Shown here one piece after another: positions 1 through 12,721 of a stretch of DNA of 64,000 nt (positions are counted from its first letter, which is position 1; the number at the start of each line of letters is the position of its first letter). The notes under the pieces are model-generated. The model was not told the DNA's origin, ran no database searches, and was given only the letters and a program-made list of their open reading frames with translations. The stretch covers positions 62,001 through 126,000 of the forward strand of contig NZ_CP044989.1 of NCBI RefSeq assembly GCF_009017495.1, in the 5' to 3' direction. The translations under genes and the position numbers were made by a program. The DNA comes from Deinococcus sp. AJ005. GTDB lineage: Bacteria; Deinococcota; Deinococci; Deinococcales; Deinococcaceae.

Positions 1-77
1 AAGTTTAGCTTTGGCGCGGTGCATCGGCACTCCAAATCCCTTCAGCCTGAGCAGAGAGATGTGGAGGGGCAGTTTAT

Positions 78-2204
78 TCAGTCTGCCGCGCTGGCCTCAC
101 TTGCCCCCGCCGCGTGCAGTGTGATCGGCGTCCCGTTGACCGCTGCATTCCCGGTCAATGCGTCTACCCGGCGGGAGTCGGTCAGGTCATTCAGGCTGAC
201 GCCTGCGTGTTCGGTGGCCACGCCCAGGCGCACCCCCGCCCGCGAGTGGCCGAAGCCGTGTGGCAGGGAGGCCACGCCGGGCATCAGCGTATCGGTTAGT
301 TCCAGCGGGACCGTGACCGCACCCACGCGGGAGCGAACCTCCACGTCCTGCCCGTCCACGAATCCGGCGGCATCTAAGGGGTTGAGTTGCAGGGTGCAGC
401 GCCCCGGCCCGCGCATCAGGCGCGGCGTGTTGTGCATCCACGAATTGTTGCTGCGAAGCTGCCGCCGCCCAATCAGCACCAGCGGGGGAGGCGTGATTTC
501 CAGCGCCGCTTCCAGCCGGGGCAAATCCGCCAGCATTGGCGCAGGGGCGAGGTTGACGCGGCCAGAGGCGGTCAGCAGCCGTTCGGGGAAGCAGGGTTGC
601 AGTGGGCCGTAATCCACGCCATGTGGGTTGGCCTTCAGCTCCTCCAGACTGGTGTTGTAAGGGCCATGACGCAGGCCCAGATTCAACTTCTCTTCCGGCG
701 TGCTGCCTGCCTTGCCGGTCAAACGCTCTGTCAGGCCCATGAAGATCTGGTAGTCGAAACGCTGGTCCCCCGCAATCGGGAAGACGGGCAGCGAGTACCG
801 CGCCGTGTTCTGCACCGCCAGCAGGTGAAAGGTGATGTCGTAATGGGCCACTTCAAGACCGAAGGCGGGCGGCAGGATGATGTGGGCGTGCCGGGTGGTT
901 TCATTCAAATAGGGGTCAATGCTGACCATGAACTCCAGCCCCGAGAGTGCTTTGTCCAGCGCCGCGCCGTCTGCGGTGGACAGCACCGGATTGCCCGCCA
1001 CCGTCACCAGCGCACGAATCTGGCCATCGCCAGGGGTGGTCATTTCTTCGGCCATCGTCACGTTGGGCAGTTCACCATCGAATTCGGGCAGACCCCGCAC
1101 GCGCGACGTGAAGCGCCCATGGTAGACCGCACCCTTCTTCGCCCGCTGAAGCAGATCGTAGGCGGGTTTGGTGAACATCGCGCCGCCCTCCGAATCCAGA
1201 TGCCCGGTCACGGCGTTCAGGACGTTGACCAGCCACTGAGACAGCCCGCCGAATTCCTGAATGCTCAGGCCGATGCGTCCGTAGGCCACGGCGCGCTCGG
1301 CGCTGGCAAAATCGCGGGCCAGCGTGCGGATGGTGTCGGCGGAAACGCCAGTCAGCCCTTCCACACGTTCGGGCGTGAAGGACTGGGCCGCGTCCCGCAC
1401 ATCGTTCAACCCGTCGGAGAAATCGGCCAGATGTCCCAATTTCTTTAAGCCTTCAGCAAAAATCACGTTTAGCAGCGCCAGCAGCAGATAGGCGTCGGTG
1501 CCGGGGCGGATGAAATGGAATTCGGTGGCGTGGTCCGCGCTCTCGGTGCGGCGGGGGTCCAGCAGCACCACGCGCCCGCCACGCTCGCGGATGGCCTTCA
1601 ACCGTCCGCGCACGTCCGGCGCGGTCATGATGCTGCCGTTGCTGGCCAGGGGATTTGCGCCCATCATCAGCATGAAATCGGTGCGGTCGATGTCGGGAAT
1701 GGGCATTAAAAAGGGGTGGCCGAACATCTCCGCGCCCGCGAAATGGTGGGGCAATTGATCGATGCTGGTGGCCGTGAAGCGGTTGCGGCTGCCGATGGCC
1801 CGCACCAGCCCACCCGCCGAGAGCAGGGTGCCGCTATTGTGGACGCTGGGATTGCCCTGAAAGGTGGCCACCGCGTCCGCGCCGTGCTTCTCGCGCACCG
1901 CTTGAAGCTGGGCCGCCACGTAATCCAGCGCCTCCTCCCAACCCATCTCGTGCCAGGTGTCGCCGTCGCGCCGCATGGGGCGCTTGAGGCGGTCCGGGTC
2001 CGCGTGCAAATCGGGCAACGCTGTTCCCTTGGGGCAGATGTGGCCCTTGCTCAGCGGATCGTTGACGTCACCGCGCAGATCGGTCACTTTGCCGCCCTGT
2101 ACGGTGATTTGCAGGCCGCAGATGGCCTCGCACAGGTTGCAGGCGCGGAAATAGACGCCGTCGGCGGGCAGGGGAGCAACGGCAGGAGCGGTGTGCTGAG
2201 TCAT
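78..2204 (-). CDS. Molybdopterin-dependent oxidoreductase, formate dehydrogenase/nitrate reductase-like (708 aa)
   Basis: This is a cytosolic enzyme of the DMSO reductase superfamily that should carry a bis-MGD molybdenum cofactor and one 4Fe-4S cluster. The N-terminus has the cluster motif CNLCEAIC followed by HICPKG (about residues 20-60), then the long molybdopterin domains. The C-terminal 110 residues form the dinucleotide-binding domain (RSNNSWMHN, then LPHGFGHSRAG). No Tat signal is visible. The start was set at 2204 because a GGAGG box lies 8 bases upstream; the frame stays open further upstream without a ribosome binding site. It is the last gene of the purine operon, 159 bases after the permease. 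The substrate is not recognisable; formate or another small molecule is possible. Sure of the superfamily, unsure of the reaction. Confidence 0.85.
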   Translation of the reverse strand: MTQHTAPAVAPLPADGVYFRACNLCEAICGLQITVQGGKVTDLRGDVNDPLSKGHICPKGTALPDLHADPDRLKRPMRRDGDTWHEMGWEEALDYVAAQLQAVREKHGADAVATFQGNPSVHNSGTLLSAGGLVRAIGSRNRFTATSIDQLPHHFAGAEMFGHPFLMPIPDIDRTDFMLMMGANPLASNGSIMTAPDVRGRLKAIRERGGRVVLLDPRRTESADHATEFHFIRPGTDAYLLLALLNVIFAEGLKKLGHLADFSDGLNDVRDAAQSFTPERVEGLTGVSADTIRTLARDFASAERAVAYGRIGLSIQEFGGLSQWLVNVLNAVTGHLDSEGGAMFTKPAYDLLQRAKKGAVYHGRFTSRVRGLPEFDGELPNVTMAEEMTTPGDGQIRALVTVAGNPVLSTADGAALDKALSGLEFMVSIDPYLNETTRHAHIILPPAFGLEVAHYDITFHLLAVQNTARYSLPVFPIAGDQRFDYQIFMGLTERLTGKAGSTPEEKLNLGLRHGPYNTSLEELKANPHGVDYGPLQPCFPERLLTASGRVNLAPAPMLADLPRLEAALEITPPPLVLIGRRQLRSNNSWMHNTPRLMRGPGRCTLQLNPLDAAGFVDGQDVEVRSRVGAVTVPLELTDTLMPGVASLPHGFGHSRAGVRLGVATEHAGVSLNDLTDSRRVDALTGNAAVNGTPITLHAAGASEASAAD

Positions 2205-2363
2205 GGGACGAACCTCCAGAAAGGGTTTTGAGTTGGGGCAGTCTGGCACATGGGCCGCGTCTGGACGGTGGATTGCCCTGCCTCTCCGACGGTTTTTGCA
2301 ACCAAAAGGAAGCGGTGGGCCAGACATTCAGCTCCGGTCCCACCGCCCTGCCTGCCTTTACGT

Positions 2364-3773
2364 TCAGCCCTCGGTCAGCCAGATGTAGCGCGCCAGCAGC
2401 GCCGCCGCGACTGCGTACAGAATTGGGCTGACTTCCCTGGCCTTGCCGCTCAGCAGCTTGATGGCGCAGTAGCTGATGACGCCCAGGCTGACGCCGTTGG
2501 CGATGGAAAAGGTCAGCGGCATGACGATGATGGTCAGGAAGGCCGGCAGGCTGTCGGCGATGTCGTCCCAGTCGATGTGCCTCACGCCGTCCATCATCAG
2601 TGCGCCCACCAGGATCAGTGCAGGGGCGGTGGCTGCGCCAGGAATGGCGGAGGCCAGTGGCCACAGAAACATGCTCAGCAGGAACAGCACGGCCACCGTG
2701 ACGGCGGTCAGGCCAGTGCGTCCGCCTTCACCGATCCCGGCGGCGGATTCCACATAGGCGGTGGTGGTGGAGGTGCCCATGAACGCGCCGAACATGGCGG
2801 CGATGCCGTCCATCGAGAACAGGCGGCGGGCGCGCGGCATGTTGCCCTGGGCGTCAATGTACCCGGCGCGTTGCGACAGTCCGGTCAGCGTGCCGGTGGC
2901 GTCAAAGAAATCCACGAAGAAGAAAGTGAAGACCACGCTCAGCAGGCCCAGGCCCAGCGCCCCCGCGATGTCCATCTGGCCCACCAGTCCGCTGGGCCAG
3001 ATCGGCGTGCCGAAAATGCCCAGGAAGCTGCCGTCAAAGCCGGGAAAGGAACGCAACGCGCCTTCCGGTCCACCCGCGTACACGGCGGCCCCGGTCACGA
3101 TTCCCAGCACAGTGGTGGCCAGGATGCCGTACAGAATCGCGCCTGTGATCTTGCGGGCCATCAGTGCGGCGGTCAGGATCACGCCGATGGAGGCCAGCCA
3201 GACCGTGGGCGAGGCCAGCGAACCCATGCCCACCAGCGTGGCCGGGTTGGCGATCACGATGCCTGCGTTCTTGAGACCCAGGAAGGCCAGAAATGCCCCG
3301 ATGCCCCCGGTAATGGCGTATTTCAGCGAGTTGGGAATGGCCTGTACGATGGCCTGCCGCGCCCCCAGCACGCTGAGCAGTACGAACAGCACCCCGCTGA
3401 TGAACACCGCGCCCAGTGCCGTCTGCCACGCCACGCCCATGCCCTGCACCACCGTGAATGCGAAGAATGCGTTCAGGCCCATCCCTGGTGCCTGCGCGAA
3501 GGGGTACTTGGCGATCAGGCCCATGACCGCCGAGCCGAAAGCCGCCGCAATCGCCGTGGTCATCAGCAGTTGCACGAAGGCGTTGGGAATGTTGATGGCC
3601 GTGGACAGCACCTGCGGGTTGACGAACAGGATGTAACTCATGGTCAGGAAGGTGGTCAGGCCCGCGCGCATTTCCTGCGTGACACTTGAATTCTGGGCGG
3701 TGATGCCAAAGTAACGGTCCAGACCCGACAGCGGGACGAGCGGTGCGGGGCGTGAAGCGGCGGGATCAGACAT
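2364..3773 (-). CDS. NCS2/AzgA-family purine (guanine/hypoxanthine/adenine) permease (469 aa)
   Basis: This is an inner-membrane proton symporter for purine bases. The N-terminus reads GLDRYFGITAQNSS, then TFLTMSYILFVNP, which is characteristic of the AzgA/PbuG branch of nucleobase transporters. Motifs APGMGLNAFFAF and a second DFFDATGTLTG fit the substrate-site helices of the family. Length and roughly a dozen hydrophobic segments are normal. The start has AAGGAG a few bases upstream. It lies after guanine deaminase and before the molybdenum oxidoreductase on the same strand, so it probably imports guanine, hypoxanthine or xanthine for the xanthine dehydrogenase pathway. The exact substrate cannot be told from sequence. 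Confidence 0.88.
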   Translation of the reverse strand: MSDPAASRPAPLVPLSGLDRYFGITAQNSSVTQEMRAGLTTFLTMSYILFVNPQVLSTAINIPNAFVQLLMTTAIAAAFGSAVMGLIAKYPFAQAPGMGLNAFFAFTVVQGMGVAWQTALGAVFISGVLFVLLSVLGARQAIVQAIPNSLKYAITGGIGAFLAFLGLKNAGIVIANPATLVGMGSLASPTVWLASIGVILTAALMARKITGAILYGILATTVLGIVTGAAVYAGGPEGALRSFPGFDGSFLGIFGTPIWPSGLVGQMDIAGALGLGLLSVVFTFFFVDFFDATGTLTGLSQRAGYIDAQGNMPRARRLFSMDGIAAMFGAFMGTSTTTAYVESAAGIGEGGRTGLTAVTVAVLFLLSMFLWPLASAIPGAATAPALILVGALMMDGVRHIDWDDIADSLPAFLTIIVMPLTFSIANGVSLGVISYCAIKLLSGKAREVSPILYAVAAALLARYIWLTEG

Positions 3774-3785
3774 AGGGTCTCCTTC

Positions 3786-3810
3786 GCTCTTTTCGCTGAT
3801 CGAAAAGAGC
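3786..3810 (-). other. Intra-operon hairpin between guanine deaminase and purine permease
   Basis: A perfect 10-bp inverted repeat, GCTCTTTTCG and CGAAAAGAGC, surrounds a 5-base loop in the gap between the two genes. On the minus strand it is not followed by a T-run; the next bases are the ribosome binding site of the permease. It could be an RNA-processing or stabilising element, or an operator. It is not a convincing full terminator. Confidence 0.5.
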
Positions 3811-3846
3811 CGTGCGGTGGGATGCGTTGTGGTTTGGATCAGTGGA

Positions 3847-5207
3847 TTACGACACCAGTTCTGGTGGTTGTTGTTGTGCGAACCTGGAATTCTTCAACCC
3901 TGTGCGGGCAAAAATCTCATCACCGCCCACCCAGACATGGGCCACGTCCGCCTGGGTACCGTTGGCGAACAGTGCGGCCAGCGTCTCGGACGGGCTGCTG
4001 GTGTGGTTCAGGATGGCGTCTAACGTGCTGCCTTCCGGCGGGCGCAGCCACACCGCGTCGAACGCCTTGCCCACGCCGAAATCCCCGATCTGATCTTGCA
4101 TGTCCAGCGCCTGCGCCCCAGCCCGCGTGGACAGGTACAGCAGGTGCGCGGGGGTCAGCGGCACGCCGTCCTCTCCCAGAAGTTGTTGCATGAAATACGC
4201 CTGTAAGCCCTCCTTGAGCATCGAGAAGCCGGTGCCGCCGCCCACATCCGTTCCCAGCGAGACGTGAACCCCGGCATTCAGGTGCCGCTTCAGGGGAAAC
4301 AACCCGCTGCCCAGCGCCGAGTTGCTGCATGGGCAATGTGCGGCAGTGCAGTGGTGCGCGGCCATCTGGCCCAGCTCGCGGTCCATGGTATGGACGCTGT
4401 GCGCCAGCACGCTGCGGCGACCCAGCAGCCCGGCGCGGTCATAGGTGTCCAGATAATCCAGGCTGCCGGGGAACAGCTCCTTAACTGTCTGGACCTCGCG
4501 CACGTTCTCATTGATGTGGGAGGTGAAATGCACGTCTGGAAACTCGTTCATCAGCGCGGCACAGGCCTCCAGAATACCCTCGCTGGCCGACAGGCTGAAA
4601 CGCGGCGTCACGGCATAGCGGGCGCGGCCCACGCCATGCCAGCGCTCGATCAGCGCCTTGCCCTCGCTGTAGGCCAGTTCGGGCGTGGTGTGCAGTTCGT
4701 CGCGCAACATGCGGTCACTGACCACCAGTCCGGCCACGGTTCGCAGCCCTGTCCCCGCCGCTTCCTCAAAGAACAGGTCCATCGCGCTCTTGTAATGCGA
4801 GCCGAACACCAGCGCGGTGGTGGTGCCGTTGCAGCGCAGACCGTGCAGAAAATCCTTTGCTACGGCGCGGGCGTAGGTGTCGCTGCTCAGCCGTGCCTCT
4901 TCCGGCAGTGTCACATGGTCCAGCCAGTCCAGCAGCGGCATTCCCAGCCCGCCGATGATGCGAACCTGCGGGTAGTGGACGTGCGTATCGATGAAACCCG
5001 GCAGCAACACGCCGCCGCGCAGGTCCGTGATGGTGGCCTCTGGATATTCGGCGCGCAGCGTGGCAAAGTCGCCGCTGGCCGTGATCTGGCCGCCGTCCAC
5101 CAGCAGGCCACCGTCTTCCTGAACGTGCAGGGCGTCGGCGTCCATGAACGGGTTGGAGGGCGTGTGCATGAAGGCGGCCCGGTAAAGGGTGGGGGACAGG
5201 ATGGGCG

Positions 5208-5211
<4 letters not shown>
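3847..5211 (-). CDS. guaD: Guanine deaminase (454 aa)
   Basis: This enzyme converts guanine to xanthine and ammonia in the cytosol, feeding xanthine dehydrogenase. It belongs to the amidohydrolase superfamily. The metal-binding GFIDTHVHYPQ lies near residue 65, followed by HINEN, LAHSVH, HCPCSNSALGSG and GTDVGGGTGFSM, all typical of guanine deaminases. The start ATG at 5211 overlaps the stop of xdhC in an ATGA junction, indicating translational coupling. An upstream in-frame extension of 91 codons lies inside xdhC and was rejected as the start. Length matches the family. Confidence 0.93.
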
Positions 5212-6059
<848 letters not shown>

Positions 6060-6110
6060 GAAACCAGTTGCGGGCAGAAGAGGGGAGAAGCCCTGACGAC
6101 TGCGGCCAGA

Positions 6111-8483
<2,373 letters not shown>

Positions 8484-8537
8484 GGGTTTACCTCCGGTGA
8501 CGTGGCGTTCTGTGCTGCGGGGAGACGGAGCAACCGA

Positions 8538-9959
8538 CTAGCCACGGACCACTTCCGACTTCTCGTGGAAGAACTTCAGCAGCGCCTGCTCCAGCATGGC
8601 GGCGCGGTATTTGGCGCTGGCACGGTGATCGGACAGCGGCGTTCCTTCCTGGCCCATCAGTCGGGCGGCCTCGCGGACGTTGCCTTCGGTCCAGGGCTTG
8701 CCCGTCAGGGCTGCCTCTGCCTTCAGGGCGCGGATAGGGGTGGCCGCTACGCCGCCCAGGCCGATGCGGATGCGCCCTACCGTGTTGCCGTCCAGTTCCA
8801 TCGCAATGCCCACCGCCACGCTGGAGATATCGTCGAAGCGGCGCTTGGCGTACTTGTAAAAGCCGGTGATGGGCGCGAGTGGCAGCGGAATCTTCACCGC
8901 GCGGATCAGCTCGCCGTCCTTCAACTTGGTCTGGCGGTAGCCCTCGAAGAACTCAGCCAGCGGAACCTCACGCTCGCCTTCACGCGAGGCCAGCACGAGC
9001 GAGGCGTCCAGCGCCAGCAGCGTGGGCGGGCTGTCACCGATAGGCGAGGCGGTGCCGATGTTGCCGCCCAGTGTGGCGCTGTTGCGAATCAGGCGGCTGG
9101 CGAACTGCGGGAACCACTCGGCCATCAGCGGGATACGCCCGTCCAGGCGGCGCTCGATCTCCGTCAGATTCAGGCCCGCGCCGATGCGGACATGATCGTC
9201 GTGCCACTCCAATTCACGCAGCTCGGCCAGCCCGTCCACTGCGATGGTGACGCCTGCCCGCGCGTGGCGGATGTTGACCTCCACGCCCCAGTCGGTGCCG
9301 CCTGCCAACAGTGTGGCTCCCGGATATTTGGCCAGCAGTTCCAGCGCCCCCGGCAGATCAGCGGGACGGTGAAAGTCGCCGTCGGGGCCGGAGAGGTGCA
9401 GGGGCTGGGGAGCCGGGGCTGGGCGGGTTCGTAAGGTGCCCAGCGTGTCGTCTGCGGGCGGCGTGCCCAGCGCGTGGGCGGCGTCCTGAATGGGGCGGTA
9501 GCCGGTGCAGCGGCACAGGTTCCCGCTCAGTGCGTGGATATCGAAACCGTTGGGCGCGTGGAGTTCGCCGTCCTTACGCTCTGGACGGTAATACTCGGCG
9601 GCCATGCTGACCACGAAACCGGGGGTGCAGTACCCGCACTGCGAGCCGCCGCGAACGGCCATCTCGTGCTGGACAGGATGCAGGTGACCCGGCGAGCCGA
9701 TGCCCTCGGCGGTGATGACCTCCTGACCGTTCATGGCCGGGAGCATGACCAGACAGGCGTTGACACTTTCCAGTCGTGTGCCGCCGCGTCCGTCCGGGCG
9801 GGAAACCAGCACCGCGCAGGCCCCGCATTCGCCCTCGGCGCAGCCTTCCTTGCAACCGGTCAGGCCGCCGTCGCGCAGCCAGTTCAGCAGCGTCGTATGG
9901 GGCCGCGCGCCCTGCACCTCGCGGGGTTGACCGTTGACCGTGAGCGTAAAACTGTCCAT
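8538..9959 (-). CDS. xdhA: Xanthine dehydrogenase, iron-sulfur/FAD small subunit (473 aa)
   Basis: This subunit passes electrons from the molybdenum site through two 2Fe-2S clusters to FAD and NAD. The plant-type ferredoxin domain has CKEGCAEGECGAC. The second cluster domain has CGYCTPG and NLCRCTGYRPI. The FAD domain begins around residue 190 with LLAGGTDWGVEVN, and NSATLGGNIGTASPIGD follows. Start 9959 was chosen for the GGAGA box just upstream; a longer reading runs through a palindrome and lacks a site. First gene of the operon, so regulation is probably exerted here (see the inverted repeat at 10013). Confidence 0.94.
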   Translation of the reverse strand: MDSFTLTVNGQPREVQGARPHTTLLNWLRDGGLTGCKEGCAEGECGACAVLVSRPDGRGGTRLESVNACLVMLPAMNGQEVITAEGIGSPGHLHPVQHEMAVRGGSQCGYCTPGFVVSMAAEYYRPERKDGELHAPNGFDIHALSGNLCRCTGYRPIQDAAHALGTPPADDTLGTLRTRPAPAPQPLHLSGPDGDFHRPADLPGALELLAKYPGATLLAGGTDWGVEVNIRHARAGVTIAVDGLAELRELEWHDDHVRIGAGLNLTEIERRLDGRIPLMAEWFPQFASRLIRNSATLGGNIGTASPIGDSPPTLLALDASLVLASREGEREVPLAEFFEGYRQTKLKDGELIRAVKIPLPLAPITGFYKYAKRRFDDISSVAVGIAMELDGNTVGRIRIGLGGVAATPIRALKAEAALTGKPWTEGNVREAARLMGQEGTPLSDHRASAKYRAAMLEQALLKFFHEKSEVVRG

Positions 9960-10012
9960 GCTTTCTCCTTCCGCCGTCAAAAACGACAAGCCCGGCGTTC
10001 CACTGCACCCAG

Positions 10013-10028
10013 ATTCCCACATGGGAAT
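10013..10028. promoter_or_regulatory. Palindrome upstream of the xanthine dehydrogenase operon, candidate operator
   Basis: ATTCCCA and TGGGAAT form a perfect 7-bp inverted repeat around a CA centre, about 54 bases upstream of xdhA. The size and position fit a dimeric repressor or activator site for the purine operon. No regulator gene for it is present in the window. The surrounding 10029-10192 stretch holds no gene and presumably carries the promoter; no clear -35/-10 pair was identified. Confidence 0.45.
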
Positions 10029-10192
10029 TCGGATGCATGGTTCACGCCGGTGACGAAAAGGGCGGGTCGCTGGTTATCCATGCAGAACAGCAACCTGATT
10101 TGATGTCATTTGATTCTACGCCTAAGTATCTGGTTTGCCTAGCCCCTTTTCGGGTGGATTGGACTGGGTCCAAAATGAAAGCCAGCGGGCGG

Positions 10193-10552
10193 TCACATCG
10201 GTTTCATAGGCTTCATCGGTTCCATCTTTGCCATCGGTTCCATTTCGCTCTGAACCGCGTCGTCGGTCACGATTTCAAGGCCAAGATGCTGGGCGTCTTC
10301 CACATCCGGCGCTTCGTGCAGGGAGTGAAGCTGGCCATCCTCGATCTGAAAATAGACCGATCCGTCCCCAGTATGAATCTCCACCACCGCGCCGCTTTCG
10401 GTCTGGAAGAGGGTGGGGGCAATGGTCCACTCGCCCGTCGTGACGCCGCTGCTCTGGCGCTGGCCGTCGCTGCCGACGCGAATGATGGTCTGATCGCCCT
10501 GATTTTCCAGCATGATGGTCTGCCCGCCCTTCAATTTCGCCTGATATGCCAT
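10193..10552 (-). CDS. Small protein with MxxM methionine-repeat tail, function unknown (119 aa)
   Basis: Family not recognised. The body is a soluble, beta-rich-looking domain with alternating hydrophobic residues (GEWTIAPTLFQTESGAVVEIH, then GSVYFQIEDGQLHSL), no signal peptide and no cysteine. The last 16 residues read MEPMAKMEPMKPMKPM, a methionine at every third position, encoded by short DNA repeats. MxxM series are known to bind copper(I) in other proteins, but that role is only an inference. Start 10552 is preferred because TAATGT lies 5 bases upstream, suggesting a leaderless message; a start three codons earlier (10561) is possible. Divergent from the flavoprotein gene at 10692. Confidence 0.65.
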   Translation of the reverse strand: MAYQAKLKGGQTIMLENQGDQTIIRVGSDGQRQSSGVTTGEWTIAPTLFQTESGAVVEIHTGDGSVYFQIEDGQLHSLHEAPDVEDAQHLGLEIVTDDAVQSEMEPMAKMEPMKPMKPM

Positions 10553-10691
10553 GCCCGACATTAGCGGGCGGCGCAAGCTGCCTGGGTCAAAGTTGCATTC
10601 AGAGCCGTTAAGCCTGTACCTGTGCGGCGCGGCTTTCATACGGCACAATGGCCCAACCAACAATCGCCCATCAACACTCGGAGGAATTTTC

Positions 10692-12353
10692 ATGACAACC
10701 CATGACACCGACATCATCGTGATCGGCGCGGGGCTGGCCGGACTGGTGGCCGCCGCCGAGGCTGCCGACGCCGGAAAGCGCGTGCTGCTGCTGGATCAGG
10801 AAGGCGAGCAGAATCTGGGCGGGCAGGCGTTCTGGTCCTTTGGTGGGCTTTTTTTAATTGATACGCCAGAGCAGCGCCGCCTGAAAATCCGTGACAGCCA
10901 CGAACTGGCGTGGCGCGACTGGCGGAATACGGCGGGATTTGACCGCCCCGAGGACCACTGGCCCCGCAAATGGGCCGAGGCTTACGTGGACTTTGCCGCT
11001 GGGGAAAAGTACGGCTGGCTAGCTTCGCAGGGCATGAAGTTCTTTCCCGGCGTGGGCTGGGCCGAGCGCGGCGGGCAGGGCGCAAGTGGCCCCGGCAACA
11101 GCGTGCCGCGCTTCCACATCACCTGGGGCACCGGGCCGGGGGTGGTAGAACCGTTTGAACGCCGGGTGCGCGAGCATGTTGCCACTGGCAGGATTGCCTT
11201 CAAATTCCGTCATCGTGTGCGCGGCCTGAACATCACGGACGGTGTGGTGCATGGGGTTCACGGCGACATTCTGGAACCCTCCGACGTATTGCGTGGAGAG
11301 GACAGTTCACGCGTGGTGGTGGACGATTTTGACCTGAATGCTGGGGCCGTCATCCTTACGTCTGGCGGCATCGGGGGCAATCAGGAACTGGTGCGGAAGA
11401 ACTGGCCTACAGAGCGCCTCGGCCCCGCGCCCGAGTTCATGATTTCCGGCGTGCCGAAGCATGTGGACGGCGCAGCGCAGGGGATGGCCGAGGCGGCTGG
11501 CGCGCACCTGATCAACCGGGACCGCATGTGGCACTACACCGAGGGCATCCGCAATTGGAATCCCATCTGGCCCATGCACGGCATTCGCATCCTGCCCGGT
11601 CCCAGCAGCCTGTGGCTCGCGCCAGACGGCACCCGGCTGCCGTACCCCAATTACCCCGGTTTTGACACCCTCGGCACGCTGCAACACATCACCACGCATG
11701 GCTACCCCTATACGTGGTTTGTACTGAACCGCGCCATCATCAAGAAGGAATTCACCCTTTCAGGCAGCGAACAGAATCTCGATCTGACGGACCGCGATCT
11801 CCGTAAGGTGGCCGGGCGGCTGGGCAAGAATGTCGCGCCCTCCGTGCAGGCGTTCATGGACAGCGGCGCGGATTTCGTGGTGCGCGACAGCCTGCCCGAA
11901 CTGGTACGCGGCATGAATGAATCCATCGGCAACAGCGCCGTGGATTACGAGACGGTGGCGCGCGAGGTGGCGGACCGGGACCTCCAGATCGCCAATCCTT
12001 TCGGCAAGGACCCGCAACTGGCAGTGGTACGCGGCGCGCGGGCCTTCATCAACGAACGCCTGATTCGTATCGTCAAACCTGCGCCGCTGCTGGACCCGGC
12101 CTCGGGGCCGCTGATCGCCGTCAAGCTCAACATTCTGACCCGCAAAACGCTGGGTGGTCTGGAAACAGATTTGCAGGCGCGGTTGCTGCGGCCTGATGGT
12201 CAGCCGATGCCAGGGCTGTACGCTGCCGGGGAAGTCGCGGGCTTTGGCGGCGGCGGGATGCACGGCTACCGCTCGCTGGAGGGCACCTTCCTGGGGGGTT
12301 GCCTCTTCAGCGGGCGGGTGGCGGGGCGCTGCGCGGCGGGAGCGGTGGGGTAG
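10692..12353 (+). CDS. FAD-binding dehydrogenase, fumarate reductase/3-ketosteroid dehydrogenase-like flavoprotein (553 aa)
   Basis: This is a flavoprotein of the succinate dehydrogenase/fumarate reductase flavoprotein superfamily. The N-terminus has the dinucleotide-binding fold IIVIGAGLAGLVAAAEAADAG with a glutamate-type LLLDQE continuation. SGGIGGNQELV in the middle and GEVAGFGGGGMHGYRSLEGT near the C-terminus complete the FAD-binding regions. There is no Tat signal and no membrane helix, so it is cytosolic. CGGAGGAAT precedes the ATG. It is close to the FAD-binding dehydrogenases annotated widely in Deinococcus and Actinobacteria, whose substrate is not established. It stands alone between a divergent small gene and the toxin-antitoxin pair. 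Confidence 0.85.
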   Translation: MTTHDTDIIVIGAGLAGLVAAAEAADAGKRVLLLDQEGEQNLGGQAFWSFGGLFLIDTPEQRRLKIRDSHELAWRDWRNTAGFDRPEDHWPRKWAEAYVDFAAGEKYGWLASQGMKFFPGVGWAERGGQGASGPGNSVPRFHITWGTGPGVVEPFERRVREHVATGRIAFKFRHRVRGLNITDGVVHGVHGDILEPSDVLRGEDSSRVVVDDFDLNAGAVILTSGGIGGNQELVRKNWPTERLGPAPEFMISGVPKHVDGAAQGMAEAAGAHLINRDRMWHYTEGIRNWNPIWPMHGIRILPGPSSLWLAPDGTRLPYPNYPGFDTLGTLQHITTHGYPYTWFVLNRAIIKKEFTLSGSEQNLDLTDRDLRKVAGRLGKNVAPSVQAFMDSGADFVVRDSLPELVRGMNESIGNSAVDYETVAREVADRDLQIANPFGKDPQLAVVRGARAFINERLIRIVKPAPLLDPASGPLIAVKLNILTRKTLGGLETDLQARLLRPDGQPMPGLYAAGEVAGFGGGGMHGYRSLEGTFLGGCLFSGRVAGRCAAGAVG

Positions 12354-12392
12354 ATGGCCCTATCACACTGCCAGTAAGGGCAACCATATAAA

Positions 12393-12408
12393 CTGGTCAC
12401 CTGACCAG
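12393..12408. promoter_or_regulatory. Palindromic operator of the toxin-antitoxin operon
   Basis: CTGGTCACCTGACCAG is a perfect inverted repeat with 7-bp arms around a CC centre, 14 bases before the antitoxin start. It sits just downstream of an AT-rich CATATAA segment that could be the -10 box. Phd/YefM-type antitoxins autoregulate by binding such palindromes, so this is the probable operator. A GGAGG ribosome binding site follows at 12411. Confidence 0.65.
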
Positions 12409-12421
12409 ATGGAGGTCAAGC

Positions 12422-12721
12422 ATGACGACGCAGCGCCGCAAGCCCCCCCGTAGCCCGCATCAGGCCGAATGGCGGCTGGAGGAAGCCAAGGCCAGGTTCT
12501 CCCAGGTGGTTCAGCAGGCCGAGGCAGGCACACCTCAACTGATCACCCGCCGGGGCAAAGACGCCGTGGTGGTGGTCAGCGTGGAGAAGTGGGCCGCGCT
12601 GACTGGGGAAGCGCCCAAGGCGATTGAGCTGTTCAGGAACGCACCCCGATTCGAGGATTTTGAGCTGGACCTGGATCGGGGGGAAGAAGTTTTCCCAGAT
12701 CGGGAGCTGGACCTTGGGTGA
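12422..12721 (+). CDS. Type II toxin-antitoxin system antitoxin, Phd/YefM family (99 aa)
   Basis: The protein is expected to bind the PIN toxin encoded next to it, block its active site and repress the operon. After a basic N-terminal extension, EWRLEEAKARFSQVVQQAEAG followed by LITRRGKDAVVVVSVEKW is the Phd/YefM fold signature. The acidic C-terminus (FELDLDRGEEVF) is the usual toxin-wrapping tail. A GGAGG box precedes the ATG. The stop overlaps the toxin start by 8 bases, so translation is coupled. Confidence 0.9.
   Translation: MTTQRRKPPRSPHQAEWRLEEAKARFSQVVQQAEAGTPQLITRRGKDAVVVVSVEKWAALTGEAPKAIELFRNAPRFEDFELDLDRGEEVFPDRELDLG

Noticed and set aside
2250..3689. Long open frame opposite the purine permease
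   Set aside because: It is a shadow of the permease gene: low-complexity composition rich in H, Q and R, no ribosome binding site, while the opposite strand has a clear family match.
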